Positions 1-7,226 of a stretch of DNA of 13,643 nucleotides are shown piece by piece (the stretch's first letter is position 1; each line of letters starts with the position of its first letter). The stretch comes from an uncultured Collinsella sp. (GTDB lineage: Bacteria; Actinomycetota; Coriobacteriia; Coriobacteriales; Coriobacteriaceae). The position numbers were made by a program, and so were the translations under genes. The stretch covers positions 1 through 13,643 of the forward strand of contig UQQL01000055.1 in NCBI GenBank assembly GCA_900543275.1. The letters run 5' to 3'. The notes below the pieces were generated by a model. It saw only the letters and a list, made by a program, of their open reading frames with translations, ran no database searches and was not told where the DNA came from.

Positions 1-37
1 CGCGTCTCGTGGGCTCGGAGATGTGTATAAGAGACAG
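1..37 (+). other. Illumina Nextera adapter remnant (assembly artefact)
   Basis: Bases 4-37 match the Nextera (Tn5 tagmentation) read-2 adapter as I know it, ending in the 19-bp Tn5 mosaic end AGATGTGTATAAGAGACAG at 19-37. Bases 1-3 (CGC) are then probably the end of the i7 index. This is library-construction sequence, not genome, so the window start is a contig end. An ATG at 23 lies inside the mosaic end and creates a false N-terminal extension of the acyl carrier protein frame. Confidence 0.96.
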
Positions 38-107
38 CCATGGACGGCATCGTTTTGTAAGAGCGAGTTAGAGCGCTGTTATGTGCCTCGCGGCCTGCTT
101 CGTGGGG

Positions 108-113
108 TAGAAT
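108..113 (+). promoter_or_regulatory. Possible -10 box for the acpP-ffh operon
   Basis: TAGAAT at 108-113 resembles a sigma-70-type -10 box and lies about 70 bases ahead of the acpP start. No good -35 is seen at 16-18 bp spacing, so the call is weak. If real, transcription would start near 120, just before the palindrome at 127-148, which would then sit in the 5' leader. A weaker alternative is TTGTAA (55-60) with TTATGT (79-84), spacing 18. Confidence 0.3.
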
Positions 114-126
114 CAGAACCGTGTCT

Positions 127-148
127 TGGTACCGCCCGGGCGGTACCA
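127..148. repeat. 22-bp perfect palindrome upstream of acpP
   Basis: The core GGTACCGCCCGGGCGGTACC at 128-147 is self-complementary, and flanking T127/A148 extend it to 22 bp. As RNA it could fold into a 9-bp stem with a CCGG loop, followed by TTCTTTTGG, so it could terminate transcription arriving from a gene beyond the contig end. Placed 37 bp before the acpP start, it could equally be a dimeric repressor site or a leader hairpin. The sequence alone does not decide between these. Confidence 0.75.
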
Positions 149-184
149 TTCTTTTGGTATTCATTCACTATGAGAGGAAGCGCT

Positions 185-427
185 ATGGACCGCTCCGAAA
201 TCTTCGACAAGATCGCCGAGGTCGCTGCTGACGTTCTGGGCGTCGATGTTGCCGAAATTAGCGATGAGACCACCTTTGACGATCTCGATGCCAACTCGCT
301 CGAGCGCCTGCAGCTGGTTACGGCTATCGAGGACGAGTTCAACCTCGAGATCGATGACGAGACTCTGCTCTCGCTCAACTCTGTCGCCGACGCCGTCGAC
401 GCGATCGAAAACGCCAGGGAGGCCTAG
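185..427 (+). CDS. acpP: Acyl carrier protein
   Basis: An 80-residue acidic protein that carries growing acyl chains on a 4'-phosphopantetheine arm during type II fatty acid synthesis in the cytoplasm. The modified serine is Ser38 in the motif DANSLERLQL (residues 35-44). The usual DSL is NSL here, with Asn37 replacing the Asp expected just before the serine. The four-helix pattern and acidic second helix (EDEFNLEIDDE) fit the family, and length is typical (75-80 aa). The ATG at 185 is preceded by AGAGGA (173-178). An upstream in-frame ATG at 170 overlaps this Shine-Dalgarno and is less likely; the frame open further upstream is adapter-derived. It is the first visible gene of a co-directional cluster, 3 bases before rnc. 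Its usual upstream partners (plsX, rpmF, fab genes) would lie beyond the contig end. Confidence 0.95.
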   Translation: MDRSEIFDKIAEVAADVLGVDVAEISDETTFDDLDANSLERLQLVTAIEDEFNLEIDDETLLSLNSVADAVDAIENAREA

Positions 428-430
428 GTC

Positions 431-1156
431 TTGGCTTTGTCTGAACGACTTACGCGTGCCCAGGAAATCCTGGGCCACGAGTTCAATAATAAGGTGCTGC
501 TGCGCGCGGCGCTTACGCATCCCTCGGCAGTCGAGGGCCAGCCGGTTTCTGCCAGCTATGAGCGCCTTGAATTCTTGGGCGATTCCATTTTGGGCGCTGT
601 GGTCGCACGCTCCCTGTTTGAGTCCTATCCGGAGTTTGACGAGGGCAAGCTCACGCGCCTGAAGGTGTCGCTTGTCTCGGGCGCTACGCTGTCCGAGGTG
701 TCGCACGAGCTGGGTATCGACGACATCATCATCTTTGGTGCCTCCGAGACCGGTACCGGCGCGCGTGGCCTGCACTCGGCGCTCGAGAACGTCTATGAGT
801 CGCTCGTGGGCGCGCTGTATCTGGATGCTGGCTGGGATGCGGCGGCGGAGTTTATCCACCGTACGCTTAAGCCCCATTTGGCCTCTGAGCGTGCCGAGCA
901 TCCTGCGAACCCCAAGTCGTTCTTGCAGGAGTGCGTGCAGGCAGACGGCCATGAGCCTCCCGCGTATAAGCTTGTTGGCTCCGAGGGCCCGGCGCATGCG
1001 CCCACCTTTACCGCCGTGGTGTTGATCGATGGTATTCGCCAGGGTCGCGGCTCCGGCTCCTCAAAGAAGGAAGCCGAGGGAGCCGCTGCACTCGAGGCAC
1101 TTGACCGCATGGGCTACACCACCAACGGCGTGATTCTCAACAAGAAGCCTGTTTAA
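431..1156 (+). CDS. rnc: Ribonuclease III
   Basis: A 241-residue endonuclease that cuts double-stranded RNA, maturing rRNA precursors and some mRNAs. The N-terminal catalytic domain (about 5-150) holds the signature ERLEFLGDSILG at 44-55, with Glu44, Glu47 and Asp51 as metal and catalytic residues, and Glu71 in EGKL. The second metal-site motif reads ENVYESLVGALYLD (119-132): Glu123 matches the essential E. coli Glu117, but the position of E. coli Asp114 is Asn120. The double-stranded RNA-binding domain spans about 160-228, with conserved SSKKEAEGAAA near its end. Length is normal. The TTG at 431 is chosen because AGGGAGG (416-422) lies 8 bases before it; a second TTG at 437 is possible. The start follows the acpP stop by 3 bases, suggesting translational coupling. 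The acpP-rnc-smc order is a widely conserved bacterial arrangement. Confidence 0.96.
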   Translation: MALSERLTRAQEILGHEFNNKVLLRAALTHPSAVEGQPVSASYERLEFLGDSILGAVVARSLFESYPEFDEGKLTRLKVSLVSGATLSEVSHELGIDDIIIFGASETGTGARGLHSALENVYESLVGALYLDAGWDAAAEFIHRTLKPHLASERAEHPANPKSFLQECVQADGHEPPAYKLVGSEGPAHAPTFTAVVLIDGIRQGRGSGSSKKEAEGAAALEALDRMGYTTNGVILNKKPV

Positions 1157-1166
1157 GCGAGGAACC

Positions 1167-4100
1167 GTGTATCTCAAGTCCCTCACGCTCAAAGGGTTCA
1201 AGTCGTTTGCCGACCGCGCCCATATGACGTTTGAGCCGGGCCTGACCGTCATCGTCGGTCCCAACGGCTCGGGAAAATCGAACATCTCTGACTCGATTCT
1301 GTGGGTCCTGGGCGAGCAGAGCGCCAAGCAGCTGCGCGGCCAGGCCATGGAGGATGTCATCTTCTCGGGCTCGTCAGCGCGCAAGCCGGTGGGTGTCGCC
1401 GAGGTCACGCTGGTGCTCGATAACTCGGACCATATGCTGCCCGTCGACTTTGACGAGGTCGCCATCACCCGTCGTATGTATCGCTCGGGCGAAAGCGAGT
1501 ACCTCATCAACTCGAGTCCGTGCCGCCTGATGGACATTCAGGACATCCTGCACGATTCGGGCTTGGGCAAGGATACGCATTCCATCATCAGCCAGGGCAA
1601 GCTCGACGCCATTTTGCAGAGCCGCCCCGAGGAGCGCCGTGCCCTCATCGAGGAGGCCGCCGGCATCTCCAAGCACAAGCGCCGCAAGGAGCGTGCGCTC
1701 AAAAAGATTAATTCGATGGACGAGCACTTGACCCGTGCCCGCGACATCAATAAGGAGATCGCCCGTCAGCTGCGGCCGCTGGAGCGTCAGGTCGATCGCG
1801 CGCGCAAGTACAAAGAGCTGTCCTCGCGCGCGAACGAGCTTACGCAGATGCTGGCCGTCGACGAGCTTCGTTCGCTGCAGTCGCAGTGGAACGACTTGGA
1901 GAGCCGCTCCAAGGAGGGTGCTGCCGAGCTTGAGCTTGCGCAGTACCGCTTGGGCGAAAAGGAACGCGAGCTCGAGAAGTTCCAGGTCATGCTCGAGGAA
2001 AAGGGCCTGTTTGTGGGCGATCTGGGCGAGCAGCGCCGCCATATGCAAGACGTGGTCGGTCGCATTAACTCCGATATGCGCCTGCTCGAGGAAAAGGGCC
2101 ACAATATGGTGTCGCGCCTGTCCGACATGCGCGGCCAGATCTCGAGCTCCGAGCATCAGCGTCGTCGCGTGGTCGAGGAGCTCGAGGATGCACGTGCGCA
2201 GCTTGAGGAAGTGACCGGCGCGCACATGCAGGCCCAGGAGGACGTTGACGCCGCTGGTCCTGCCGCCGCTGAGCTCCACGAGCGGCGCGTGGCGCTCGAC
2301 AATCAGATTTCGCAGCTTACGCGTGAGCAACGCGATGTGCAGCGTGTGGCCGATAACGCGGCGCTCGAACTCGCCAAGGTGAAGGACTCGCTGAGCAACG
2401 CCGAGGTCGAGGACAACATGTACGCCTCGCGCCTGGAGCAGATTGACGAGCAGCTCGAGGAAGTCACGGCCTCACTCGAGAGCCGTCGCGACCGCGCCGA
2501 GGAGCTCGACAGTGCACTTGATCAGGCCCGTCAAGCCCAGATTGATGCTCGCGAGGCTACCGAGGTCGCCCGTGCAGCCCTTAAGGACCTGCGTGCCCGC
2601 GAGAGCGAGGCGCGCAACAAGCTGTCCGAGGTGCGCTCGGAGCTTGCCAGCCAAAAGAAGCTCGATGCCCGCATGGCAGACAGCTCGCCGCTGGTGAGCC
2701 GTCTGGTGGGCGCGCTGGGCGACGATGTCTCAGGCCGTCTGGGCGACGTGCTCGACGCCCCTCGTGAGCTTGAGGGCCTGGTTGAGCAACTACTTGCCGG
2801 CGATATCGATGCTCTTTTGTTTGATGATGCCGCTACGCTTGAGCGCGCCGGTCGTGCGGCTTTGGACCAAAAGAAGGCTTCGGGCGAGGCGCTGCTGATG
2901 GCGCGCGGCGTGAGTGGCTCTGCTGCCGCCGAGGGCGCTGCCGGTACGCGTCTGGTCGATCGTCTGTCCGTGCGCTCCGGTTATGGCCCGGTTGTCGAGG
3001 CCCTTCTCGGCGGCTATTACGTGGTCGATGACTTGGCTGCCGCGTTGGCTGCCCCTGTCGTTGACGGTGTGACCTACGTGACTCCCGATGGCGCCCGCGT
3101 GAGCTGTGGTGGTCTGGTGCGCGTGGGGCTCGATGCCGGCGAGGCTTCGGGTGCCTTGGAGCGCAAGCGCCGCATCCGTGAGCTCGAGGGCCTGGAACCC
3201 GATCTGGCTGCCATCTTTGAGCATGCTTCGGACCAAGTCGTTGAGGCCAACGCCGCCGTCGAGGAGGCACGTGCCGCCGAGGGCGATGCCGCCGGTGAGA
3301 TCGCCCGTTTTGAGGGCGAGCGCCGCTCGCTGCTCTCCGAGATCGGCCGCTTGGAGCAAAGCGTCAACAATGCCGAGGTCGAGCGCGTGCGCATCTCCAA
3401 GCGCCGCGAGCAGGCCTCCGAGGCCGTTCGCGCTGCGCGCCCGCGCGTTGACGAGCTCACCCGTTCGCGTGACGAGGCGCGTGCACAGGCAAGCGACCTG
3501 GGTCTCCAGATTGCCGAGGCCAACGATGAGCTCGATCGCGTTCGCCGTGACGATTCCGAGGCCGCCGGTAAGCTCGCCGATGCCAAGGTGCGCCTGGCCC
3601 AGACGAGCGAGCGCCTGCGTTCGCTGAAGGGCCGCGTGCCCGACCTTGAGCATCGTCTTGAGGGCATCGACCGTCGTATCCGCGGAACACGCCAGGCTTC
3701 GCGCTCGCTCGAGCTGCTGCGCCTGCGCGTCGACCCCATGCACGAACGCTATTCTGCCCTGTTGGAACGCGCATCGGATTGGGCAGCGCGCCTGCGTGAC
3801 CAGGCCTCTCTGGAAGAGGCGGACTCCGCTTCGCTCAAGAAGACCATCGAGGATGCCAAGGCCGGGGTCTCCCGTGCCAAGGAGCGGGTTGATGCCGCCA
3901 CGGCGATGCAAAATGAGTTCAAGGTTGCGCGCGGCAAGCTCGAGGTGCAGGTAGAGGCGGCCATCAAGGCCATTACCGCCGACGGTACCACGGTGCTCGA
4001 GGAAGCGCTCATGCTGCCGGCGCCCACCGATCGCGATGCCGCCGAGCGCGAGCTCAACCAGCTTGTGCGCCAGATCAACAATCTGGGCCCCGTGAACCAG

Positions 4101-4703
4101 GTTGCCATGGAGGAGTACGAGCAGCTCAAGCGCCGCGCCGACTACATCGAGGAGCAGCTGGCTGATCTGGAGAGCGCGCGCAAGGCGCTCACCAAGATCA
4201 CGGTGGCCATTGATCGCAAGATGCGCAAGGCGTTTCTGGTGACGTTTGAGAAGGTCGACGCGAACTTCCGCGAGATCTTCGCCATGCTGTTCCCGGGTGG
4301 CCAGGCTCATCTTGAGATGACCGATCCCGAGCATCCTGCCGAGACGGGCATTGAGGTTGTGGCGCAGCCGCGCGGCAAGCGCATTACCAAGATGATGCTC
4401 ATGTCGGGTGGCGAGAAGAGTCTGACGGCGCTCGCCCTGCTCTTTGCCGTGTACCGCACGCGCACGGTGCCGTTCTATGTGCTGGACGAGGTCGAGGCGG
4501 CGCTTGATGACGCCAACCTGTCCAAGCTCATCGGAGCCCTCGATGTGCTGCGTTCCGATACACAGCTCTTGGTCATTTCGCATCAGCGCCGTACTATGGA
4601 GGACGCTGACGTTCTCTATGGCGTCTCGATGCAAGCCGACGGCGTCAGCCGCGTCGTCTCGCAAAAACTCGATCGCGAAACCGGAAAGGTCGTGAATGCA
4701 TAA
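1167..4703 (+). CDS. smc: Chromosome segregation protein SMC
   Basis: A 1178-residue ATPase that, with ScpA and ScpB, condenses and resolves the chromosome. The N-terminal head has the family start MYLKSLTLKGFKSFAD and Walker A GPNGSGKS (31-38). Long heptad-rich coiled coils rich in Glu, Arg and Ala cover about 170-500 and 670-1010. The hinge domain (about 505-660), beginning near LVSRLVGALGDD, separates them. The C-terminal head carries the ABC signature MSGGEKSLTAL from residue 1079 and Walker B FYVLDEVEAALDD with Asp1107 and Glu1108. Length matches full bacterial Smc. The GTG at 1167 gives the conserved N-terminus; GAGG (1159-1162) is 4 bases before it, slightly close. The stop overlaps the ftsY start in TAATG. 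No scpA or scpB is in the window. Confidence 0.97.
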   Translation: MYLKSLTLKGFKSFADRAHMTFEPGLTVIVGPNGSGKSNISDSILWVLGEQSAKQLRGQAMEDVIFSGSSARKPVGVAEVTLVLDNSDHMLPVDFDEVAITRRMYRSGESEYLINSSPCRLMDIQDILHDSGLGKDTHSIISQGKLDAILQSRPEERRALIEEAAGISKHKRRKERALKKINSMDEHLTRARDINKEIARQLRPLERQVDRARKYKELSSRANELTQMLAVDELRSLQSQWNDLESRSKEGAAELELAQYRLGEKERELEKFQVMLEEKGLFVGDLGEQRRHMQDVVGRINSDMRLLEEKGHNMVSRLSDMRGQISSSEHQRRRVVEELEDARAQLEEVTGAHMQAQEDVDAAGPAAAELHERRVALDNQISQLTREQRDVQRVADNAALELAKVKDSLSNAEVEDNMYASRLEQIDEQLEEVTASLESRRDRAEELDSALDQARQAQIDAREATEVARAALKDLRARESEARNKLSEVRSELASQKKLDARMADSSPLVSRLVGALGDDVSGRLGDVLDAPRELEGLVEQLLAGDIDALLFDDAATLERAGRAALDQKKASGEALLMARGVSGSAAAEGAAGTRLVDRLSVRSGYGPVVEALLGGYYVVDDLAAALAAPVVDGVTYVTPDGARVSCGGLVRVGLDAGEASGALERKRRIRELEGLEPDLAAIFEHASDQVVEANAAVEEARAAEGDAAGEIARFEGERRSLLSEIGRLEQSVNNAEVERVRISKRREQASEAVRAARPRVDELTRSRDEARAQASDLGLQIAEANDELDRVRRDDSEAAGKLADAKVRLAQTSERLRSLKGRVPDLEHRLEGIDRRIRGTRQASRSLELLRLRVDPMHERYSALLERASDWAARLRDQASLEEADSASLKKTIEDAKAGVSRAKERVDAATAMQNEFKVARGKLEVQVEAAIKAITADGTTVLEEALMLPAPTDRDAAERELNQLVRQINNLGPVNQVAMEEYEQLKRRADYIEEQLADLESARKALTKITVAIDRKMRKAFLVTFEKVDANFREIFAMLFPGGQAHLEMTDPEHPAETGIEVVAQPRGKRITKMMLMSGGEKSLTALALLFAVYRTRTVPFYVLDEVEAALDDANLSKLIGALDVLRSDTQLLVISHQRRTMEDADVLYGVSMQADGVSRVVSQKLDRETGKVVNA

Positions 4704-5620
4704 TGGGATTCTTTGACGCTCTCTCGCGCGGACTTGAGCGCAGCCGCGAGGCCCTCAACGAGGTCTTCTACTTTGGCGGCGAGGTCGACGAGGACTTTTG
4801 GGAGGACCTTGAGGACACCCTCGTTATGGGTGACATGGGTGCCGAGGTCGCTATTCAGGTCTCCGATGACCTGCGCGATGCCGCAGCCAAGAAGAACCTC
4901 AAGACCGCACCGCAGCTTCGTCGCGCTCTGGCCGAGCAGCTTGAGCAGCACTTTGTGCCCATCGAGCGCGATCCGTTCTCCGATACGCCGAGCTGCGTGC
5001 TGTTTGTGGGCATCAACGGTGCCGGCAAGACCACGACGGTCGGCAAGATTGCGAGCGCCATGGCTTCCCGCGGCAAGAATGTCGTGATCGGTTCGGCCGA
5101 TACCTTCCGCGCCGCCGCCATCGAGCAGCTCGATGTGTGGGGTCAGCGCGCCGGTGTTCCCGTCATCAAGCGCGACCGCGGCTCCGACCCGGCGAGCGTT
5201 TGTTACGACGTGCTCGACGAGGCCGACAGGCGCGGCAGCGACCTGGTGCTTATCGACACCGCCGGTCGTCTGCATACGAGCCCCGAGCTCATGCGCGAGC
5301 TCGCCAAGGTGGTCAACGTGACGCGTAAGCGCGCCGCCAATATGGCCGCCGGCCCCATGCCGGTTTCGGTCGTGCTTGTGATCGATGCCGCCACTGGTCA
5401 GAACGGTCTGAACCAGGCGCTCGAGTTTAACGAGGCGCTGGGCCTGGACGGTATTATCATGACCAAGCTCGACGGCACGGCTAAGGGCGGTATCGCCATG
5501 GCCGTGGCCGAGAAGCTCAAGCTCCCGATCCTGCGCATCGGCGTGGGCGAGCAGGTCGATGACCTGCAGGAGTTTAACGCCAAAGATTTCTGCCGCGCCC
5601 TGGTGGGCGAGTCCAACTAA
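4703..5620 (+). CDS. ftsY: Signal recognition particle receptor FtsY
   Basis: A 305-residue SRP-GTPase that docks Ffh-ribosome complexes at the membrane for co-translational insertion. It consists of the N and G domains only: the N-terminus MGFFDALSRGLERSREALNE replaces the long acidic A domain of E. coli, as is usual in Gram-positive lineages, and may form the membrane-contacting amphipathic helix. GTPase motifs are G1 GINGAGKT (103-110), the I-box region ADTFRAAAIEQL (132-143), G3 DTAGR (185-189), G4 TKLDG (254-258) and the closing GVGEQVDDLQEF (280-291). The ATG at 4703 shares its A with the smc stop codon (TAATG). The only nearby Shine-Dalgarno-like run, AAAGG at 4685-4689, is 13 bases away, so translation probably depends on coupling to smc. 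It is followed 10 bases later by its partner ffh. Confidence 0.97.
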   Translation: MGFFDALSRGLERSREALNEVFYFGGEVDEDFWEDLEDTLVMGDMGAEVAIQVSDDLRDAAAKKNLKTAPQLRRALAEQLEQHFVPIERDPFSDTPSCVLFVGINGAGKTTTVGKIASAMASRGKNVVIGSADTFRAAAIEQLDVWGQRAGVPVIKRDRGSDPASVCYDVLDEADRRGSDLVLIDTAGRLHTSPELMRELAKVVNVTRKRAANMAAGPMPVSVVLVIDAATGQNGLNQALEFNEALGLDGIIMTKLDGTAKGGIAMAVAEKLKLPILRIGVGEQVDDLQEFNAKDFCRALVGESN

Positions 5621-5630
5621 GGAGTAACCA

Positions 5631-7106
5631 GTGTTTGATTCCCTGAGCGATCGCCTCAACGACACATTTGACCGCCTGCGCGGCAAGGGTAAGCTGACCG
5701 AGGCCGATATCACCTCGGCCATGCGCGACATTCGCATGGCGCTGCTCGAGGCCGACGTTAACTTTAAGGTCGTCAAGGAGTTCGTTGCTAAGACTAAGGA
5801 GCGCTGCATGACCGCCGAGGTCATGGAGTCGCTGTCGCCGGCGCAAAACGTCGTCAAGATCGTGCTCGACGAGCTCACCGAGATGCTCGGCTCCACCGAG
5901 AGCAAGCTCGTTTTTAGTAACCGCATTCCTAATGTCATCATGCTCGTGGGCCTGCAGGGCTCCGGTAAGACCACGGCTGCCGTAAAGCTTGCCTACCTGC
6001 TCAAGAAGCAGGGCCGCTCGCCGCTGCTCGCCGCGTGCGACGTCTACCGTCCCGCTGCTGCCGACCAGCTTGCCACGCTCGGCGGCGAGATCGGCGTGCC
6101 GGTCTTCCGCGGTGACGGCGAGCACCCGGTCGACATCGCCAAGGGCGCCATCCAGGAGGCCGTCGACCACCTGCGTGACGTGGTCATCGTCGATACCGCC
6201 GGACGTCTTCAGATCGACGAGCAGATGATGCAGGAGGCCGTCGACATCAAGAAGGCCGTCAAGCCCGACCAGGTGCTGATGGTCGTCGACGCCATGACCG
6301 GCCAGGATATCGTCAACGTGGTCTCGACGTTTGCCGAGCGCACCGACTTTGATGGTGTGATTATCTCCAAGCTCGACGGTGACGCCCGTGGCGGTGGCGC
6401 GCTTTCGGTGCGTCAGGTGACCGGCAAGCCCATCAAGTTTGTGAGCATGGGCGAGAAACCCGATTCGCTTGAGCCGTTCTATCCCGATCGCATGGCCAAG
6501 CGAATCTTGGGCATGGGCGACGTTGTCGGCATCATCGAGAAGGCCCAGGAGGCCGCCGATGCCGAACAGCTCGAGGCTGCCGAGCGCATGCTGCGCGAGG
6601 GCTTTACCATGAACGACATGCTCGACCAGATGAAAGCCGTCAAAAAGATGGGCGGCATGAAGGGTATCCTGGGCATGCTCCCCGGTGGCCAGCGCGCGCT
6701 CAACCAGATGGGCGGTAACCTGGACGAGGGCATCTTCGACAAGAACGAGGCCATCATCATGTCGATGACCAAGGAGGAGCGTCTGCGTCCCTCCATCATC
6801 AACGGCCAGCGTCGCGCGCGTATCGCCAAGGGCGCCGGTGTGACCCCCACCGAGGTCAATAGCCTTATGAAGCAGTGGGGCGAGATGAACAAGATGATGG
6901 GCCGCATGCGCACGATGGCCAATCAGGCACAGGCCGGCGGCAAGAAGGGCAAAAAGGGCAAGAAGGGCAAGAAGATGCGCATGCCCAATATTCCCGGTCT
7001 GGATGCCATGGGCTTGGGCGGCATGGGCGGCCTGGGAACGGGTGGTCCTAAGTCCGATATGGACCTGCTGCGCCAGATGGAAGCGCAGATGCGCAATAAG
7101 AAATAG
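5631..7106 (+). CDS. ffh: Signal recognition particle protein Ffh
   Basis: A 491-residue GTPase that binds 4.5S/SRP RNA and signal sequences and hands ribosomes to FtsY. The N domain (1-90) is followed by the G domain: G1 GLQGSGKT (107-114), CDVYRPAAADQL (136-147), G3 DTAGR (188-192) and G4 SKLDGDARGGGALS (246-259). The methionine-rich M domain (about 315-430) contains the RNA-binding segment RRARIAKGAG (394-403), where GAG replaces the common GSG. A C-terminal extension has four GKK units (437-448) followed by a Gly/Met-rich stretch. The GTG at 5631 has GGAG (5621-5624) 6 bases upstream, adjoining the ftsY stop. It is the last gene of the acpP-ffh cluster. In many Firmicutes rpsP follows ffh; here a hairpin and an opposing gene follow. 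Confidence 0.97.
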   Translation: MFDSLSDRLNDTFDRLRGKGKLTEADITSAMRDIRMALLEADVNFKVVKEFVAKTKERCMTAEVMESLSPAQNVVKIVLDELTEMLGSTESKLVFSNRIPNVIMLVGLQGSGKTTAAVKLAYLLKKQGRSPLLAACDVYRPAAADQLATLGGEIGVPVFRGDGEHPVDIAKGAIQEAVDHLRDVVIVDTAGRLQIDEQMMQEAVDIKKAVKPDQVLMVVDAMTGQDIVNVVSTFAERTDFDGVIISKLDGDARGGGALSVRQVTGKPIKFVSMGEKPDSLEPFYPDRMAKRILGMGDVVGIIEKAQEAADAEQLEAAERMLREGFTMNDMLDQMKAVKKMGGMKGILGMLPGGQRALNQMGGNLDEGIFDKNEAIIMSMTKEERLRPSIINGQRRARIAKGAGVTPTEVNSLMKQWGEMNKMMGRMRTMANQAQAGGKKGKKGKKGKKMRMPNIPGLDAMGLGGMGGLGTGGPKSDMDLLRQMEAQMRNKK

Positions 7107-7133
7107 GGCTGTAATTCCAGCTTGATATGGCAA

Positions 7134-7161
7134 AGGCCACTCGGAAGCTACCGGGTGGCCT
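7134..7161. terminator. Hairpin terminator after ffh, probably bidirectional
   Basis: GGCCACTCGG (7135-7144) pairs with CCGGGTGGCC (7151-7160) with one G-U pair and a 6-base loop; A7134-T7161 extends the stem to 11 pairs. On the plus strand TCTGTTGTTG follows, a mediocre U-tract; on the minus strand TTTGCC follows. It lies 27 bases after the ffh stop and between convergent genes, so it could stop transcripts from both sides. Confidence 0.7.
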
Positions 7162-7226
7162 CTGTTGTTGGCTTTGATAGTTGGGCTGCGTTCAGCGTCG
7201 CGCCCCGAGCTCGCGGTGCCGTGCCG

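Noticed and set aside
23..184. N-terminal extension of the acyl carrier protein starting at the ATG at 23
   Set aside because: The start lies inside the Nextera mosaic end and the extension crosses the palindrome and leader. The real start at 185 has a Shine-Dalgarno and the family length.
2790..4664. Long minus-strand open frame (624 codons) opposite smc
   Set aside because: It mirrors the codon bias of smc (GC-rich third positions open the antisense frame), is low in complexity and matches no family I know.
4616..5974. Minus-strand open frame crossing the smc-ftsY-ffh junctions
   Set aside because: It overlaps three well-supported genes and has no recognisable domain or start signal.
5574..7133. 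Minus-strand open frame (519 codons) opposite ffh
   Set aside because: Antisense shadow of ffh; His/Leu/Ala-rich composition is typical of reversed GC-rich genes and no domain is visible.
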